DNA from: RGIG7179 sp051893555
Lineage (GTDB): Bacteria > Bacillota > Clostridia > Peptostreptococcales > Anaerovoracaceae
Direction: 5' to 3'
Length of the DNA stretch: 64,000 bases
Assembly: GCA_051893555.1 (NCBI GenBank)
Contig: JBJFHL010000006.1
Location: 1 to 64,000 of the forward strand
Shown here: positions 56,401-63,388 of the stretch, piece by piece
Numbering within the stretch: the first letter of the stretch is position 1
Layout: every line of letters starts with the position of its first letter
Program-made: the position numbers and the translations under genes
Notes under the pieces: generated by a model
Databases searched by the model: none
The model's input: the letters and a program-made list of their open reading frames with translations, nothing else
Told to the model about the DNA's origin: nothing

Positions 56401-57043
56401 AGATGTCCACAGAAGCACTGCGAATTCCCACGCTGTAGGTAGCAGCATTCGCCACAGAATTTTCCACTTCACTGCCCTTGGCTGTTACTTTGCTGTTTGT
56501 AATGGTGGCGCTTCCGGTATTTGCACGGATGCCGCAGCTATTCTGCGATGCACATCCCGTAGCATTTACTGTGGTGTTCGTAATTTTGATGTCCTGAGCT
56601 GCATGGATGCCTTCGCTTATCGCCTTCGCTGCGCCGCTCGTGACGGTGAGGGTTCCGCTGCCCTCAATGGTCAGGCTGCCTACGGCATTAATGCCGTAGC
56701 TCATGTCCGTGTTTGTATCCGGGTTAGTGCTGGTGATGGTGTTGGTCGTGTTTTCACTCACGACGATTTTCGCACCATCGGGAAGTTTCACTGCGATTGC
56801 AGCGGAGGTGGTAAAGTTCACGCCATTCAGCGTGAGGGTATTGTTCTCCCATGTGCTGTTGTCTGCACCTTCCGTTTTCGCGGCGTTGAGCAGCGCCAGT
56901 GCATCGTTTCCGTCGCCACTGGTGAAGTCCGCTGTTTGCGCTGTCGGCTCCGCCGCCAGTGCAGTGGCAGGCACCAGGGTCAGGCACAGCAGCACGGAAA
57001 GCAGGATACTGAGTCCCCGCCGCAGGGTTTTCTTGTGTTTCAT
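53462..57043 (-). CDS. Large secreted beta-helix surface protein with two InlB B-repeats and C-terminal FN3-like domain
   Basis: 1193 residues. Sec signal peptide ending ATALA before AEPTA. Two long homologous halves (residues ~34-477 and ~484-1000), each a ladder of ~20-residue units of the type YGIYA-x-SVTISGGTV-x-ATGGTA, predicted to wind into a right-handed beta helix, and each closing with an InlB B-repeat (TTYTVRFDANGG or TTYTVSFYANGG to AVWE). The C-terminal ~100 residues (EIYRSTKRYSGYGKTP, YYYKVRGYIELNGE) match the end of the 561-residue protein at 46557-48242. No LPxTG or SLH motif. Likely an adhesin or surface-display protein. Transcribed with the upstream DUF2442 gene, 26 bp apart; GGAGGAAA before the ATG. 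Confidence 0.85.
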   Translation of the reverse strand: MKHKKTLRRGLSILLSVLLCLTLVPATALAAEPTAQTADFTSGDGNDALALLNAAKTEGADNSTWENNTLTLNGVNFTTSAAIAVKLPDGAKIVVSENTTNTITSTNPDTNTDMSYGINAVGSLTIEGSGTLTVTSGAAKAISEGIHAAQDIKITNTTVNATGCASQNSCGIRANTGSATITNSKVTAKGSEVENSVANAATYSVGIRSASVDISGETADVTAMGGTATSDYSRSYGIYTTSGGSVTISGGKVKATGDTAKGKDSFSYGIYAGGSVTISGGTVEAEGGTAEIYISKSCGIYGKSVTISGETTDVIATGNTTTGENSTSYGIFVTSNNSDSISVSGGHVTARTQAGVDTVTRMALNKAPDLSTYTGYQWRTSSEDEYKSPAYTYDAGHTYVEFSSGSNVTTYTVRFDANGGTGTMTAATGISGSYTLPACDFTAPSDKQFKAWSVDGKEYAAGASITVSADTTVTAVWENIPATTCDKTADFTSDDGSDALALLNAAKTGTEDSTWDSTTNTLTLKGVNFTTTAPIAVILPGDAKIVVSEKTTNTITSTNQSTDANESYGIYIEGNLTIEGSGTLIVTSGAAKTLSYGIYAYYKNSVGGSLTISDSAKVTATGGEAYSINGIYATASVTISGTAEVTAAGGTSTVDGSYSNGIYASSDVTITGGTVTAKGDEAANASYGIRVAFGDVAISGGTVIAAGGTATAEDETDEEGNEYYRESCGIASYNGSITISGGTVIATGDTAEWYSCGISGKDVTISGGTTEVTATGGTATAEDEVDEEGNEYCSESYGIDGYGIITISGGSVTATGGTAGRYSDGIFANSDVTIEGGTVIATGGKVAGEKAESFGIDSYRDKRIAISGGHVIARTLAGADTKTHMALNTAPNLSAYTGYQWRTGASGDFKTAPYTYAAAHTYVEFSQGATVTTYTVSFYANGGSGTMNAVSGVSGSYTLPACDFTAPSDKQFKAWSVDGKEYAAGASITVSADTTVTAVWEDKTISGGGYIPTVQKPTIDAGEGVKVTLSADGKTATITVDDGYEIADVVLNGVSQGKVTEVKNLKTGDKLVVTAEKKAAEPTKEELQAILDSQKLVARSKIVTLKNGKKAVKITWTDENGGSMDFDGVEIYRSTKRYSGYGKTPFFHTEKDVYYNTAIEAGNTYYYKVRGYIELNGEKIYTDWSMKAIRTVK
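54041..54186. repeat. 146-bp internal direct repeat, copy 1
   Basis: Matches 55610-55755 with a single base difference. It encodes the end of the second InlB B-repeat. Such identity amid otherwise diverged halves points to recent gene conversion. Confidence 0.9.
55610..55755. repeat. 146-bp internal direct repeat, copy 2
   Basis: Second copy, in the first InlB B-repeat of the same gene; recombination between the copies would delete about 1.57 kb (523 codons) in frame. Confidence 0.9.
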
Positions 57044-57069
57044 GTGGTTTCCTCCATTTCTTTTATAAT

Positions 57070-57309
57070 TTAGTGTTCCCGCTCCGCCATGGAAAGCAGC
57101 TCGTCGTGGCTGATCTCCACATTGCCGAAGCGGACAAAAATGCCGTTGGTTACAGCACTGTTCCAGACCTCCGGGTCAGCAAGCGGGAGAAACCGGATTT
57201 TGTCCAGATACGGCTTCATATCCAGCAGCAGACGGGCCCCGGATACGAAATCCACCTGCAAAATATGGTCCGCCAGCGGTGCAACGGCTGTAAGATACCT
57301 TCGGTCCAA
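57070..57309 (-). CDS. DUF2442 domain-containing protein
   Basis: 79 residues: FVSGARLLLDMKPYLDK, PEVWNSAVTNGIFVRFGN and the closing EISHDELL are the DUF2442 pattern. Start is a TTG with GGAGG seven bases upstream. DUF2442 genes elsewhere often pair with DUF4160 proteins in putative toxin-antitoxin-like units; no partner is present here. It is instead upstream of and co-oriented with the large surface-protein gene. A truncated copy lies at 50561-50740. Function unknown. Confidence 0.8.
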   Translation of the reverse strand: MDRRYLTAVAPLADHILQVDFVSGARLLLDMKPYLDKIRFLPLADPEVWNSAVTNGIFVRFGNVEISHDELLSMAEREH

Positions 57310-57338
57310 ATTTATGCCTCCTTTCGCATTGGTTCTAA

Positions 57339-57406
57339 AAAAAATCCACCATACAAACAGTGTACAGTGGATTTTATAAAAAAACTATTAACCAAAGGTT
57401 AGTATT
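57339..57406 (-). terminator. Terminator of the trigger-factor-like gene, duplicated block
   Basis: On the minus strand AAAATCCACTGTACACTGT pairs with the GTGGATTTTT side and is followed by eight T. Same block as 50737-50806, here after a different gene. Confidence 0.8.
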
Positions 57407-57407
57407 T

Positions 57408-58505
57408 TCAGTTCTTTTCCAGACGCTCGTAGATCGCATCCAGTTCTTTCGTCAGCAGCAGGTCTCTGCCGAAATTGTTCTCCTTGGCGTATTCCTCAAT
57501 GGTCACGCCCACATAGGACTGGAACGTCTCCGCATCCATGCCGACTGCTTCCAGCATGTCATCCAGACCCTTCTGATATTCGTCTTGTGTCAGAACCATA
57601 TCTTCCTTCTCCGCAATGGCGAAGGTAATCATTTCGCTCTTCACCTGATTCTGGGCAGCCAGCCGGATCTGCTCATCAAACTCTTCCTGGGTCATGGCGA
57701 AAACCTCATCCAGGAACACTTCCCATTCTTCATAGCCGTACTGCTGTGCATAGCTTCTGTACTGGGTGTCCAGAACCGCAGACACCTCATTCACTCTTTC
57801 TTCCGGATACTGCAGCACTTCCGTCTCCTCGCTGAGTTTGGAGAAGATCTCGTTCTTCAGATCATACAGCTGTTCATCATATTCCAGCTGCTCCAGTTCC
57901 TTCTTCACAGCCTCTCTGTATTCTTCCACGGTCTTGGCATCGCTGTTGGCCTTGACGAATTCCTCATCCAGCTGCGGAATCACTTCCACTTCCTTGCTGA
58001 GAACAGTTACCTCGAAGGTCACCGGCTGACCGGACAGTTCCTCGTTCATATCATACGGGTCCGGGAACTGCAGATCCAGGGTCACCGGCTCGCCGATGGT
58101 TGCCCCGTAGATCCCCTCCTGGAATCCGTCGATCATGTTGGCAGCACCCAGAGTCAGCTGATATTCATCACTGTTCATTCCATCCTGGGTGGAACCGTCA
58201 GACAGGGTGCCATGAAAAGAAATCTTCACAGTATCTCCCTTCTCTACAGTGCCCTCGGTCACACTCTCGGTGGTCGCCGCATCCTCCAGACGAGTCTGGA
58301 TCTCTGCTTCCACATCCTCATCGCTGATCTCCACCACCGGTTCCGTCGTGGTATACACGTTATAATCCGGCAGGGTGATGTACTCCTCCAGATTCAGTCC
58401 CTCATACGGATTTTCGATTTCTGCTGCCTTCTCGCCGCAGCCGCTCAGCCCGAAGAGGCACACGCTCAGCAGCAGGATCAGCATCATTGAAATACTTTTT
58501 TTCAT
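57408..58505 (-). CDS. Trigger-factor-like lipoprotein (FKBP-type peptidyl-prolyl isomerase, extracytoplasmic)
   Basis: 365 residues. A lipoprotein signal peptide with lipobox LSGC (Cys23) opens the protein. An FKBP-type domain follows (EKGDTVKISFHGTLSDG, LTLGAANMIDGFQEGIYGATIGE, around residues 90-185), then a helical C-terminal domain like trigger factor (LDEEFVKANSDAKTVEEYREAVKKELE, continuing to the end). The ribosome-binding N-terminal domain of cytosolic trigger factor is absent. It should therefore be a membrane-anchored foldase outside the cell, comparable in role to PrsA. Monocistronic, with its own terminator. Confidence 0.88.
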   Translation of the reverse strand: MKKSISMMLILLLSVCLFGLSGCGEKAAEIENPYEGLNLEEYITLPDYNVYTTTEPVVEISDEDVEAEIQTRLEDAATTESVTEGTVEKGDTVKISFHGTLSDGSTQDGMNSDEYQLTLGAANMIDGFQEGIYGATIGEPVTLDLQFPDPYDMNEELSGQPVTFEVTVLSKEVEVIPQLDEEFVKANSDAKTVEEYREAVKKELEQLEYDEQLYDLKNEIFSKLSEETEVLQYPEERVNEVSAVLDTQYRSYAQQYGYEEWEVFLDEVFAMTQEEFDEQIRLAAQNQVKSEMITFAIAEKEDMVLTQDEYQKGLDDMLEAVGMDAETFQSYVGVTIEEYAKENNFGRDLLLTKELDAIYERLEKN

Positions 58506-58608
58506 TGGTTTTTCCCCTTTATTTTCTTTTTATTTTTTTGACTTCGCAAAATCTGTTTGCCCGATTTTTTCGGACGTCTATTATTGTACCACAGAAACGG
58601 CCGGATTC

Positions 58609-59523
58609 CTATCCCTTTTTCTTCTTTTTGTTTCCGCTGACCACCACATAGACCATCATCAGCACCGTCGAAGCGTACGGGATGATGGAAGTCAGGTCAG
58701 CCGGCACACCCACGCTCTGCAGACGCAGGCCCAGGGCCTGCAGGAACCCGAAAAGCAGCGCTGCAAGAAATACCTTCGGCGGATTGGCCATGCCGAACAA
58801 AACACAGGCGAAGGCGATGAATCCCCGGTCTCCGCTCATCCCCTCGGTAAACATGGTCAGATACCCGAGCGACAGATGGGCGCCTGCGAAACCGCAGAAA
58901 ATGCCGCAAAGCACGCTGGCCAGGAATTTCATCCGCACCGGACTGATACCGGCGGTTTCCAGAGACTGGGGATGCTCCCCGGCTGCCCGCATCCAGAAGC
59001 CGTACGGCGTCCGGTACAGGAAGAGCCAGGTGAGAAACACCAGGACCCATGTCACATAGACGAACACGGAATTATCGTTCAGCAGAGGTCCCAGGAACGG
59101 AATATGATCCAGGAACTCCAGATGGATCTTCGGCAGTCCCACGATGCCCTTATCGGAAAAGGTTCCCTTCACGCCGAAAATGGAACGGAGCAGATATACG
59201 GTCAGTGCACCGGCAAAGGTATTCAGCGCCATGCCGATGATAAACTCATCACTTTTCAGCTTTACCACAAACAGCGCAAAGAACAGGCCCACCAGGATGC
59301 CCATGGCCACAGCCGCCACCACTCCCAGCGCTGCGCTGGACAGGGTAAAGCTGACCGCCACGGCCACGAAAGCCCCCATCAGAATCATGCCGTCCATACC
59401 GATGTTCATGATGCCTGCATGCTCGGTCAGGAGTCCCCCCATGGCAGCCAGCACCACCGGCGTGGCAGATCGGAGCGTATTCTGCAGAAGCCCCATGTTA
59501 AACACTTCGAAAATCTGATTCAT
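58609..59523 (-). CDS. BMP-type (nucleoside) ABC transporter permease 2
   Basis: 304 residues from the ATG at 59521-59523, with GGAGGTG upstream inside the preceding gene; the stop and start overlap (TGATG). About nine membrane segments. Motifs GLLTEHAGIMNIGMDGMILMGAF and GEHPQSLETAGISPVRMKF are typical of the BPD_transp_2/NupQ (YufQ) permease. It forms the channel with the adjacent permease and the double ATPase for nucleoside uptake. Confidence 0.93.
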   Translation of the reverse strand: MNQIFEVFNMGLLQNTLRSATPVVLAAMGGLLTEHAGIMNIGMDGMILMGAFVAVAVSFTLSSAALGVVAAVAMGILVGLFFALFVVKLKSDEFIIGMALNTFAGALTVYLLRSIFGVKGTFSDKGIVGLPKIHLEFLDHIPFLGPLLNDNSVFVYVTWVLVFLTWLFLYRTPYGFWMRAAGEHPQSLETAGISPVRMKFLASVLCGIFCGFAGAHLSLGYLTMFTEGMSGDRGFIAFACVLFGMANPPKVFLAALLFGFLQALGLRLQSVGVPADLTSIIPYASTVLMMVYVVVSGNKKKKKG

Positions 59524-60629
59524 CCCTTCTGCACCTCCTTTTCCCCATCCATGGTGATTTTTTTCCGTGCTTTCTTCTGAAGCTGCCATGCACTGAAGGC
59601 TCTGGAAATACCGCCTTCCGCAGCCATCAGGAAAATAATGATGGCGAAGATGATGTCCGAAAGCTCATGGGAGATTCCCGTGGAAAGCTCCATGGCCCCG
59701 GCACCGATATCGATGACCGCGAAGAAAAAGCTCATGAGAATGATTCCCAGCGGACTGTAGTTCATGATCATGGCAACCAGCATGCCGTCGAAGAAGAACT
59801 CGTTGCTGATGGTCGGCAGGAACCGGTGCTGGTATCCGTATACCTCAAACATGCCCACCAGACCGCAGATGGCGCCGGAAGCCACCATGGCCCAGATCAT
59901 GATCTTATCCTTTTTCAGGCCGGAGAAGAAGGCAAACCGCGGATTTTCCCCCGTCACCTTCATTTCCAGTCCGATGCTGGTCTTCTCCATGATATACCAG
60001 CAGAAAAAAGCGATGACGGCACTGTAAAAGATGGCCGTGCTCAGGTTGGACCGGGCAATGACCTGTCCGAACACAAAGCTGTCCGGCACCGCATCGGTGG
60101 CCCCAGAGATGCCCTTATCGGCGGATTTCAGCGGCCCGTTGCACAGCCAGGTGCAGAAGTAGATGGCTACGGAATTCAGCATGATGGTGGTGATGACCTC
60201 GCTGACATTCAGCTTCACCTTCAGGACTGCCGGAATCCAGGCATAAAAGCCGCCGGCAAGGATGGCTGCCGCAAACGCCAGTGGCACCACGATCACCGGC
60301 GAAAGGCCGCAGAGGTAAATGCCCACCACTGTGGCTGCCATGCCGCCCAGGTACAGCTGCCCTTCACCGCCCACATTGAACAGGCCGGCTCTGGCCCCCA
60401 CCGCCGTAGCAAGTCCCGTCAGACAGAGGGTCAGCATCTTGGCCAGAGTGTTTCCGAATACTCTGGAGGAACCGAAGGCGCCCTTCAGCATGGCGCTGTA
60501 GCCGGCCGCCGGATTATATCCGGTCACCAGCATCAGCAGTGCACCGATGAGAAAGGCGGCCAGGATACTGAGGGCCAGAGATATGAGATAGTTCCGGTTG
60601 TCTGCTATTTTTTTCAGAATGCCCTTCAT
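59520..60629 (-). CDS. BMP-type (nucleoside) ABC transporter permease 1
   Basis: 369 residues, about ten membrane segments, BPD_transp_2 family (NupP/YufP). Conserved GARAGLFNVGGEGQLYLGGM and GENPRFAFFSGLKKDKIMIWAMVASGAICGLVG in parts. It starts one base after the ATPase gene ends and overlaps permease 2. Operon BMP lipoprotein, ATPase, permease, permease matches the Bacillus nupNOPQ guanosine system. Confidence 0.93.
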   Translation of the reverse strand: MKGILKKIADNRNYLISLALSILAAFLIGALLMLVTGYNPAAGYSAMLKGAFGSSRVFGNTLAKMLTLCLTGLATAVGARAGLFNVGGEGQLYLGGMAATVVGIYLCGLSPVIVVPLAFAAAILAGGFYAWIPAVLKVKLNVSEVITTIMLNSVAIYFCTWLCNGPLKSADKGISGATDAVPDSFVFGQVIARSNLSTAIFYSAVIAFFCWYIMEKTSIGLEMKVTGENPRFAFFSGLKKDKIMIWAMVASGAICGLVGMFEVYGYQHRFLPTISNEFFFDGMLVAMIMNYSPLGIILMSFFFAVIDIGAGAMELSTGISHELSDIIFAIIIFLMAAEGGISRAFSAWQLQKKARKKITMDGEKEVQKG

Positions 60630-60630
60630 C

Positions 60631-62175
60631 CTATGCGTCCTCCTTTCTGTTTCCTGTCATATAGTAACCGATTTCCATTTTATCGATTTTTCCGGCTTCA
60701 AACTGGCAGGTAACTCTTCCTTCATACAAGGTGATTACTCTGTCGGAGAGGCGCAGCACCTCGTCCAGATCGGCGCTGACCAGCAGAATCGCACAGCCTT
60801 CATTCCGCTTGGCCACGATCTGCTTATGGATAAATTCCATGGCACCGATATCCACGCCCCGGGTCGGCTGCGCAATGACCAGAATCGGCGTATCGAAGGA
60901 AAACTCCCTGGCTACCACTACCTTCTGCATATTTCCCCCGGACAGAGAACCCGCCCCGGTCTCGATGCCGGCACCCCGCAGGTCGTATTTTGCGAAGAGA
61001 TCCGACGCATAGCGGGCGATGGAGGACTGGCGAAGATGGATGCCTTTTTTCGCGAACTCCGGCCGCCGCTCTTTTCCGATGATCAGATTTTCCTTCACCG
61101 TGGACTGGCTGGATACCCCGGTGGCGATCCGGTCTTCCGGAATGTGGGCAAGGCCCATGTCCCGGATCTCGCCCGGTGTTTTGCCGGATGCATTCTGACC
61201 GGCGATGTAAATTTCTCCGCTGCGAAGGGGCCGCATGCCGGTGATCACCTCCAGCAGCTCGCTCTGGCCGTTTCCCTCGATGGCCGCAATCCCCAGAATT
61301 TCTCCTGCCCGGACCTGCAGAGAAACGCCGTTGACCGCCGGCAGACCCCGGTTGTCGTCTGCATGGACGTTCTGTACATCGATCAGGACCTGACCCGGTG
61401 TGCCGGTCTTTTCCAGCTGATCCAGCAGTACCTCCCGGCCCACCATCATGGACGCCAGGATCCGTTCGTTGACGTTTTTCGTTTCTTCCACGCCGATGAG
61501 CTTTCCCTGCCGCATGACGCCCACCCGGTCGGAAATTGCCATGACTTCATACAGCTTATGGGTGATGATGATCACCGTCATGTCCTTTTCTTTCACAATG
61601 CGGCGGATGACCGTGAAGAGTTCTTCCGTCTCCTGGGGTGTCAGCACGGCCGTAGGCTCATCCAGGATCAGGATCTCCGCACCCCGGTACAGGGTTTTCA
61701 GGATTTCCACCCGCTGCTGCAGGCCGACGCTGATCTCGCCGACCACTGCCTTCGGATCCACCTTCAGCCCGTATTCGGCCACCAGGTGTTCTGCTTCTTT
61801 CTCTGCCTGTTTCAGATTATAAAAGAATCCCATCTTCCGCGGCTCACGGCTCAGGACGATGTTCTGCGCCACCGTAAAGGATGGTACCAGCATGAAATGC
61901 TGGTGCACCATACCGATGCCGGCTGCAATGGATTCTCCCGGTTCATGGCGGGTCAGTTTCCGGCCCTTTACATATATTTCGCCGCTGGTCGGGGTGTGGA
62001 TGCCGTAGAGGATGTTCATCAGCGTACTCTTGCCGGCGCCGTTTTCGCCCACCAGTGCGAAAACCTCACCTTTCCGGATGTCCAGAGAAACATCGTCATT
62101 GGCCAGCACTCCCGGAAACTGCATGGAAATATGATCAAATTTTATTATGGTATCCTGCACCTTCTGTTCCCTCAT
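60631..62175 (-). CDS. BMP-type (nucleoside) ABC transporter ATP-binding protein, two-domain
   Basis: 514 residues from the ATG at 62173-62175; the upstream in-frame ATG lies inside a terminator hairpin. Two fused ABC domains: the first with Walker A GENGAGKST, signature VGLQQR and Walker B ILILDEPTAVL; the second with a degenerate Walker A (AIEGNGQSELL) and signature SLSGGNMQK. This asymmetry is normal for sugar/nucleoside importers (RbsA/YufO type). It follows an attenuator-like hairpin after the BMP gene, so it is probably expressed at a lower level. Confidence 0.94.
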   Translation of the reverse strand: MREQKVQDTIIKFDHISMQFPGVLANDDVSLDIRKGEVFALVGENGAGKSTLMNILYGIHTPTSGEIYVKGRKLTRHEPGESIAAGIGMVHQHFMLVPSFTVAQNIVLSREPRKMGFFYNLKQAEKEAEHLVAEYGLKVDPKAVVGEISVGLQQRVEILKTLYRGAEILILDEPTAVLTPQETEELFTVIRRIVKEKDMTVIIITHKLYEVMAISDRVGVMRQGKLIGVEETKNVNERILASMMVGREVLLDQLEKTGTPGQVLIDVQNVHADDNRGLPAVNGVSLQVRAGEILGIAAIEGNGQSELLEVITGMRPLRSGEIYIAGQNASGKTPGEIRDMGLAHIPEDRIATGVSSQSTVKENLIIGKERRPEFAKKGIHLRQSSIARYASDLFAKYDLRGAGIETGAGSLSGGNMQKVVVAREFSFDTPILVIAQPTRGVDIGAMEFIHKQIVAKRNEGCAILLVSADLDEVLRLSDRVITLYEGRVTCQFEAGKIDKMEIGYYMTGNRKEDA

Positions 62176-62189
62176 TTCCTTTCGTAATA

Positions 62190-62226
62190 TAAAGAAGGCG
62201 CAGCGCATGAAACGCTACGCCTTTTT
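62190..62226 (-). terminator. Internal terminator/attenuator between the BMP gene and the ATPase gene
   Basis: On the minus strand GGCGTAGCG and CGCTGCGCC form a 9-bp stem with one mismatch or G-U, followed by TTCTTT. Partial read-through would give more binding protein than transporter. Confidence 0.75.
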
Positions 62227-62259
62227 CAGCGATAATGAATGCTTCTGTCTTGTATTTTA

Positions 62260-63270
62260 CTACTGTCTCGTGGTTTCCACTTCGATCTCGCCGTTGATGA
62301 TCTTTCCTGCCAGTTCTTCCACTTCACTCTTCAGAGAGTCCGGAACCTGCTGGGTGGATTCTTCATCACCGTAAGCGATGGAGATGTATCCGTTGGCCAT
62401 ATCGGTTACCAGAACCTTACCGCCTTCCCATGTGCCGTTGTCAGCGAATTTTGCGATGGCATCATAGATGGACTGACCTACTTCCTTCTTCATGGAGCAG
62501 ATGATCACATCGTCATATTCCGGGTTGGTCAGCTTCTGGTCCGCATCCACGCCGATGGCATAGAAGCTCTTCTCCTGTGCCGCTTCGAAAATACCGTTTC
62601 CGGTATTGCCTGCCACGTTGAAAATCACGTCCGCGCCCTTGTCTACCAGGGTCAGTGCACATTCCTTACCCAGAGCCGGGTCTTCATAGTCGCCTGCAAT
62701 GATGGTTTCCACCTTGATGTCCGGATTTGCATACTTGGCACCCTGCTTATAACCTACCAGGAAGTCGCCGATCACGTCTCCGTCATCTCCGCCGACTGCG
62801 CCAACCACACCGTTCTTGGACATCTGTGCTGCGATATAGCCGGCCAGGAAGGAACCTTCATTCTGTGCATAGGTGATGCACAGCAGATTCGGGATGTCTG
62901 CGATGGTTTCCACCGGGTTATCGACGAAGATGAACTTCGTATCCGGATATTCCGGTGCAACTTCCTCGATCTCATAGCATTCCCAGCCGACTGCCACCAC
63001 GAAGTCGGAGACTTCTGCAGCATCCATCAGCTTCTGCTTGATTCCTTCATTGTTGCACTCTATATAGTTTACAGTAATACCCTTGTCTGCAGCCAGCCGG
63101 TCTGCGCCATCCTTGGCGGAGTCGTTGAAGGACTTATCGCCAAATCCCGCAGAAACGACAACGGTCACAGTCAGGGCATCGCCTTCTGCCTCTTCTCCGC
63201 CGCAGCCCACCAGAGCGAACAGGGACAAAATCAGAGCCAGAACGACTAAAAGTGAAATACTCTTTTTCAT
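62260..63270 (-). CDS. BMP family nucleoside-binding lipoprotein (PnrA/NupN-like)
   Basis: 336 residues from the ATG at 63268-63270, with GGAGGAAAA upstream. Lipobox ALVGC with Cys23. Bmp/PnrA family motifs: GFGDKSFNDSAKDGADRL near residue 45, VDNPVETIADIPNLLCITYAQNEGSFLAGYIAA in parts, GVVGAVGGDD and IFNVAGNTGNG. Extracellular purine-nucleoside-binding lipoprotein feeding the ABC transporter encoded downstream. Confidence 0.94.
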   Translation of the reverse strand: MKKSISLLVVLALILSLFALVGCGGEEAEGDALTVTVVVSAGFGDKSFNDSAKDGADRLAADKGITVNYIECNNEGIKQKLMDAAEVSDFVVAVGWECYEIEEVAPEYPDTKFIFVDNPVETIADIPNLLCITYAQNEGSFLAGYIAAQMSKNGVVGAVGGDDGDVIGDFLVGYKQGAKYANPDIKVETIIAGDYEDPALGKECALTLVDKGADVIFNVAGNTGNGIFEAAQEKSFYAIGVDADQKLTNPEYDDVIICSMKKEVGQSIYDAIAKFADNGTWEGGKVLVTDMANGYISIAYGDEESTQQVPDSLKSEVEELAGKIINGEIEVETTRQ

Positions 63271-63313
63271 TTTTTCCTCCGTTATCAAAGAATAGAAAAA
63301 TTCCGACGTTAAC

Positions 63314-63342
63314 ATTATACCACCAGGGGGAAAAAAATGCAA
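63314..63342 (-). promoter_or_regulatory. Sigma-A promoter of the BMP-type transporter operon
   Basis: On the minus strand TTGCAT (63337-63342) and a perfect TATAAT (63314-63319) spaced 17 bp, 44 bp before the BMP start codon. Confidence 0.75.
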
Positions 63343-63379
63343 GAAAAAACCCGGAGCACCTGGAATGCCCGGGTTTTTC
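63343..63379 (-). terminator. Terminator downstream of the livF-like gene
   Basis: On the minus strand AAAAACCCGG and CCGGGTTTTT form a 10-bp stem with a 14-base loop and a T-run, just before the next promoter. Confidence 0.85.
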
Positions 63380-63388
63380 CCATTTGAT

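Noticed and set aside
60598..62187. 529-codon plus-strand frame opposite the double ATPase gene
   Set aside because: Antisense shadow of a clear ABC ATPase; composition unlike real proteins here.
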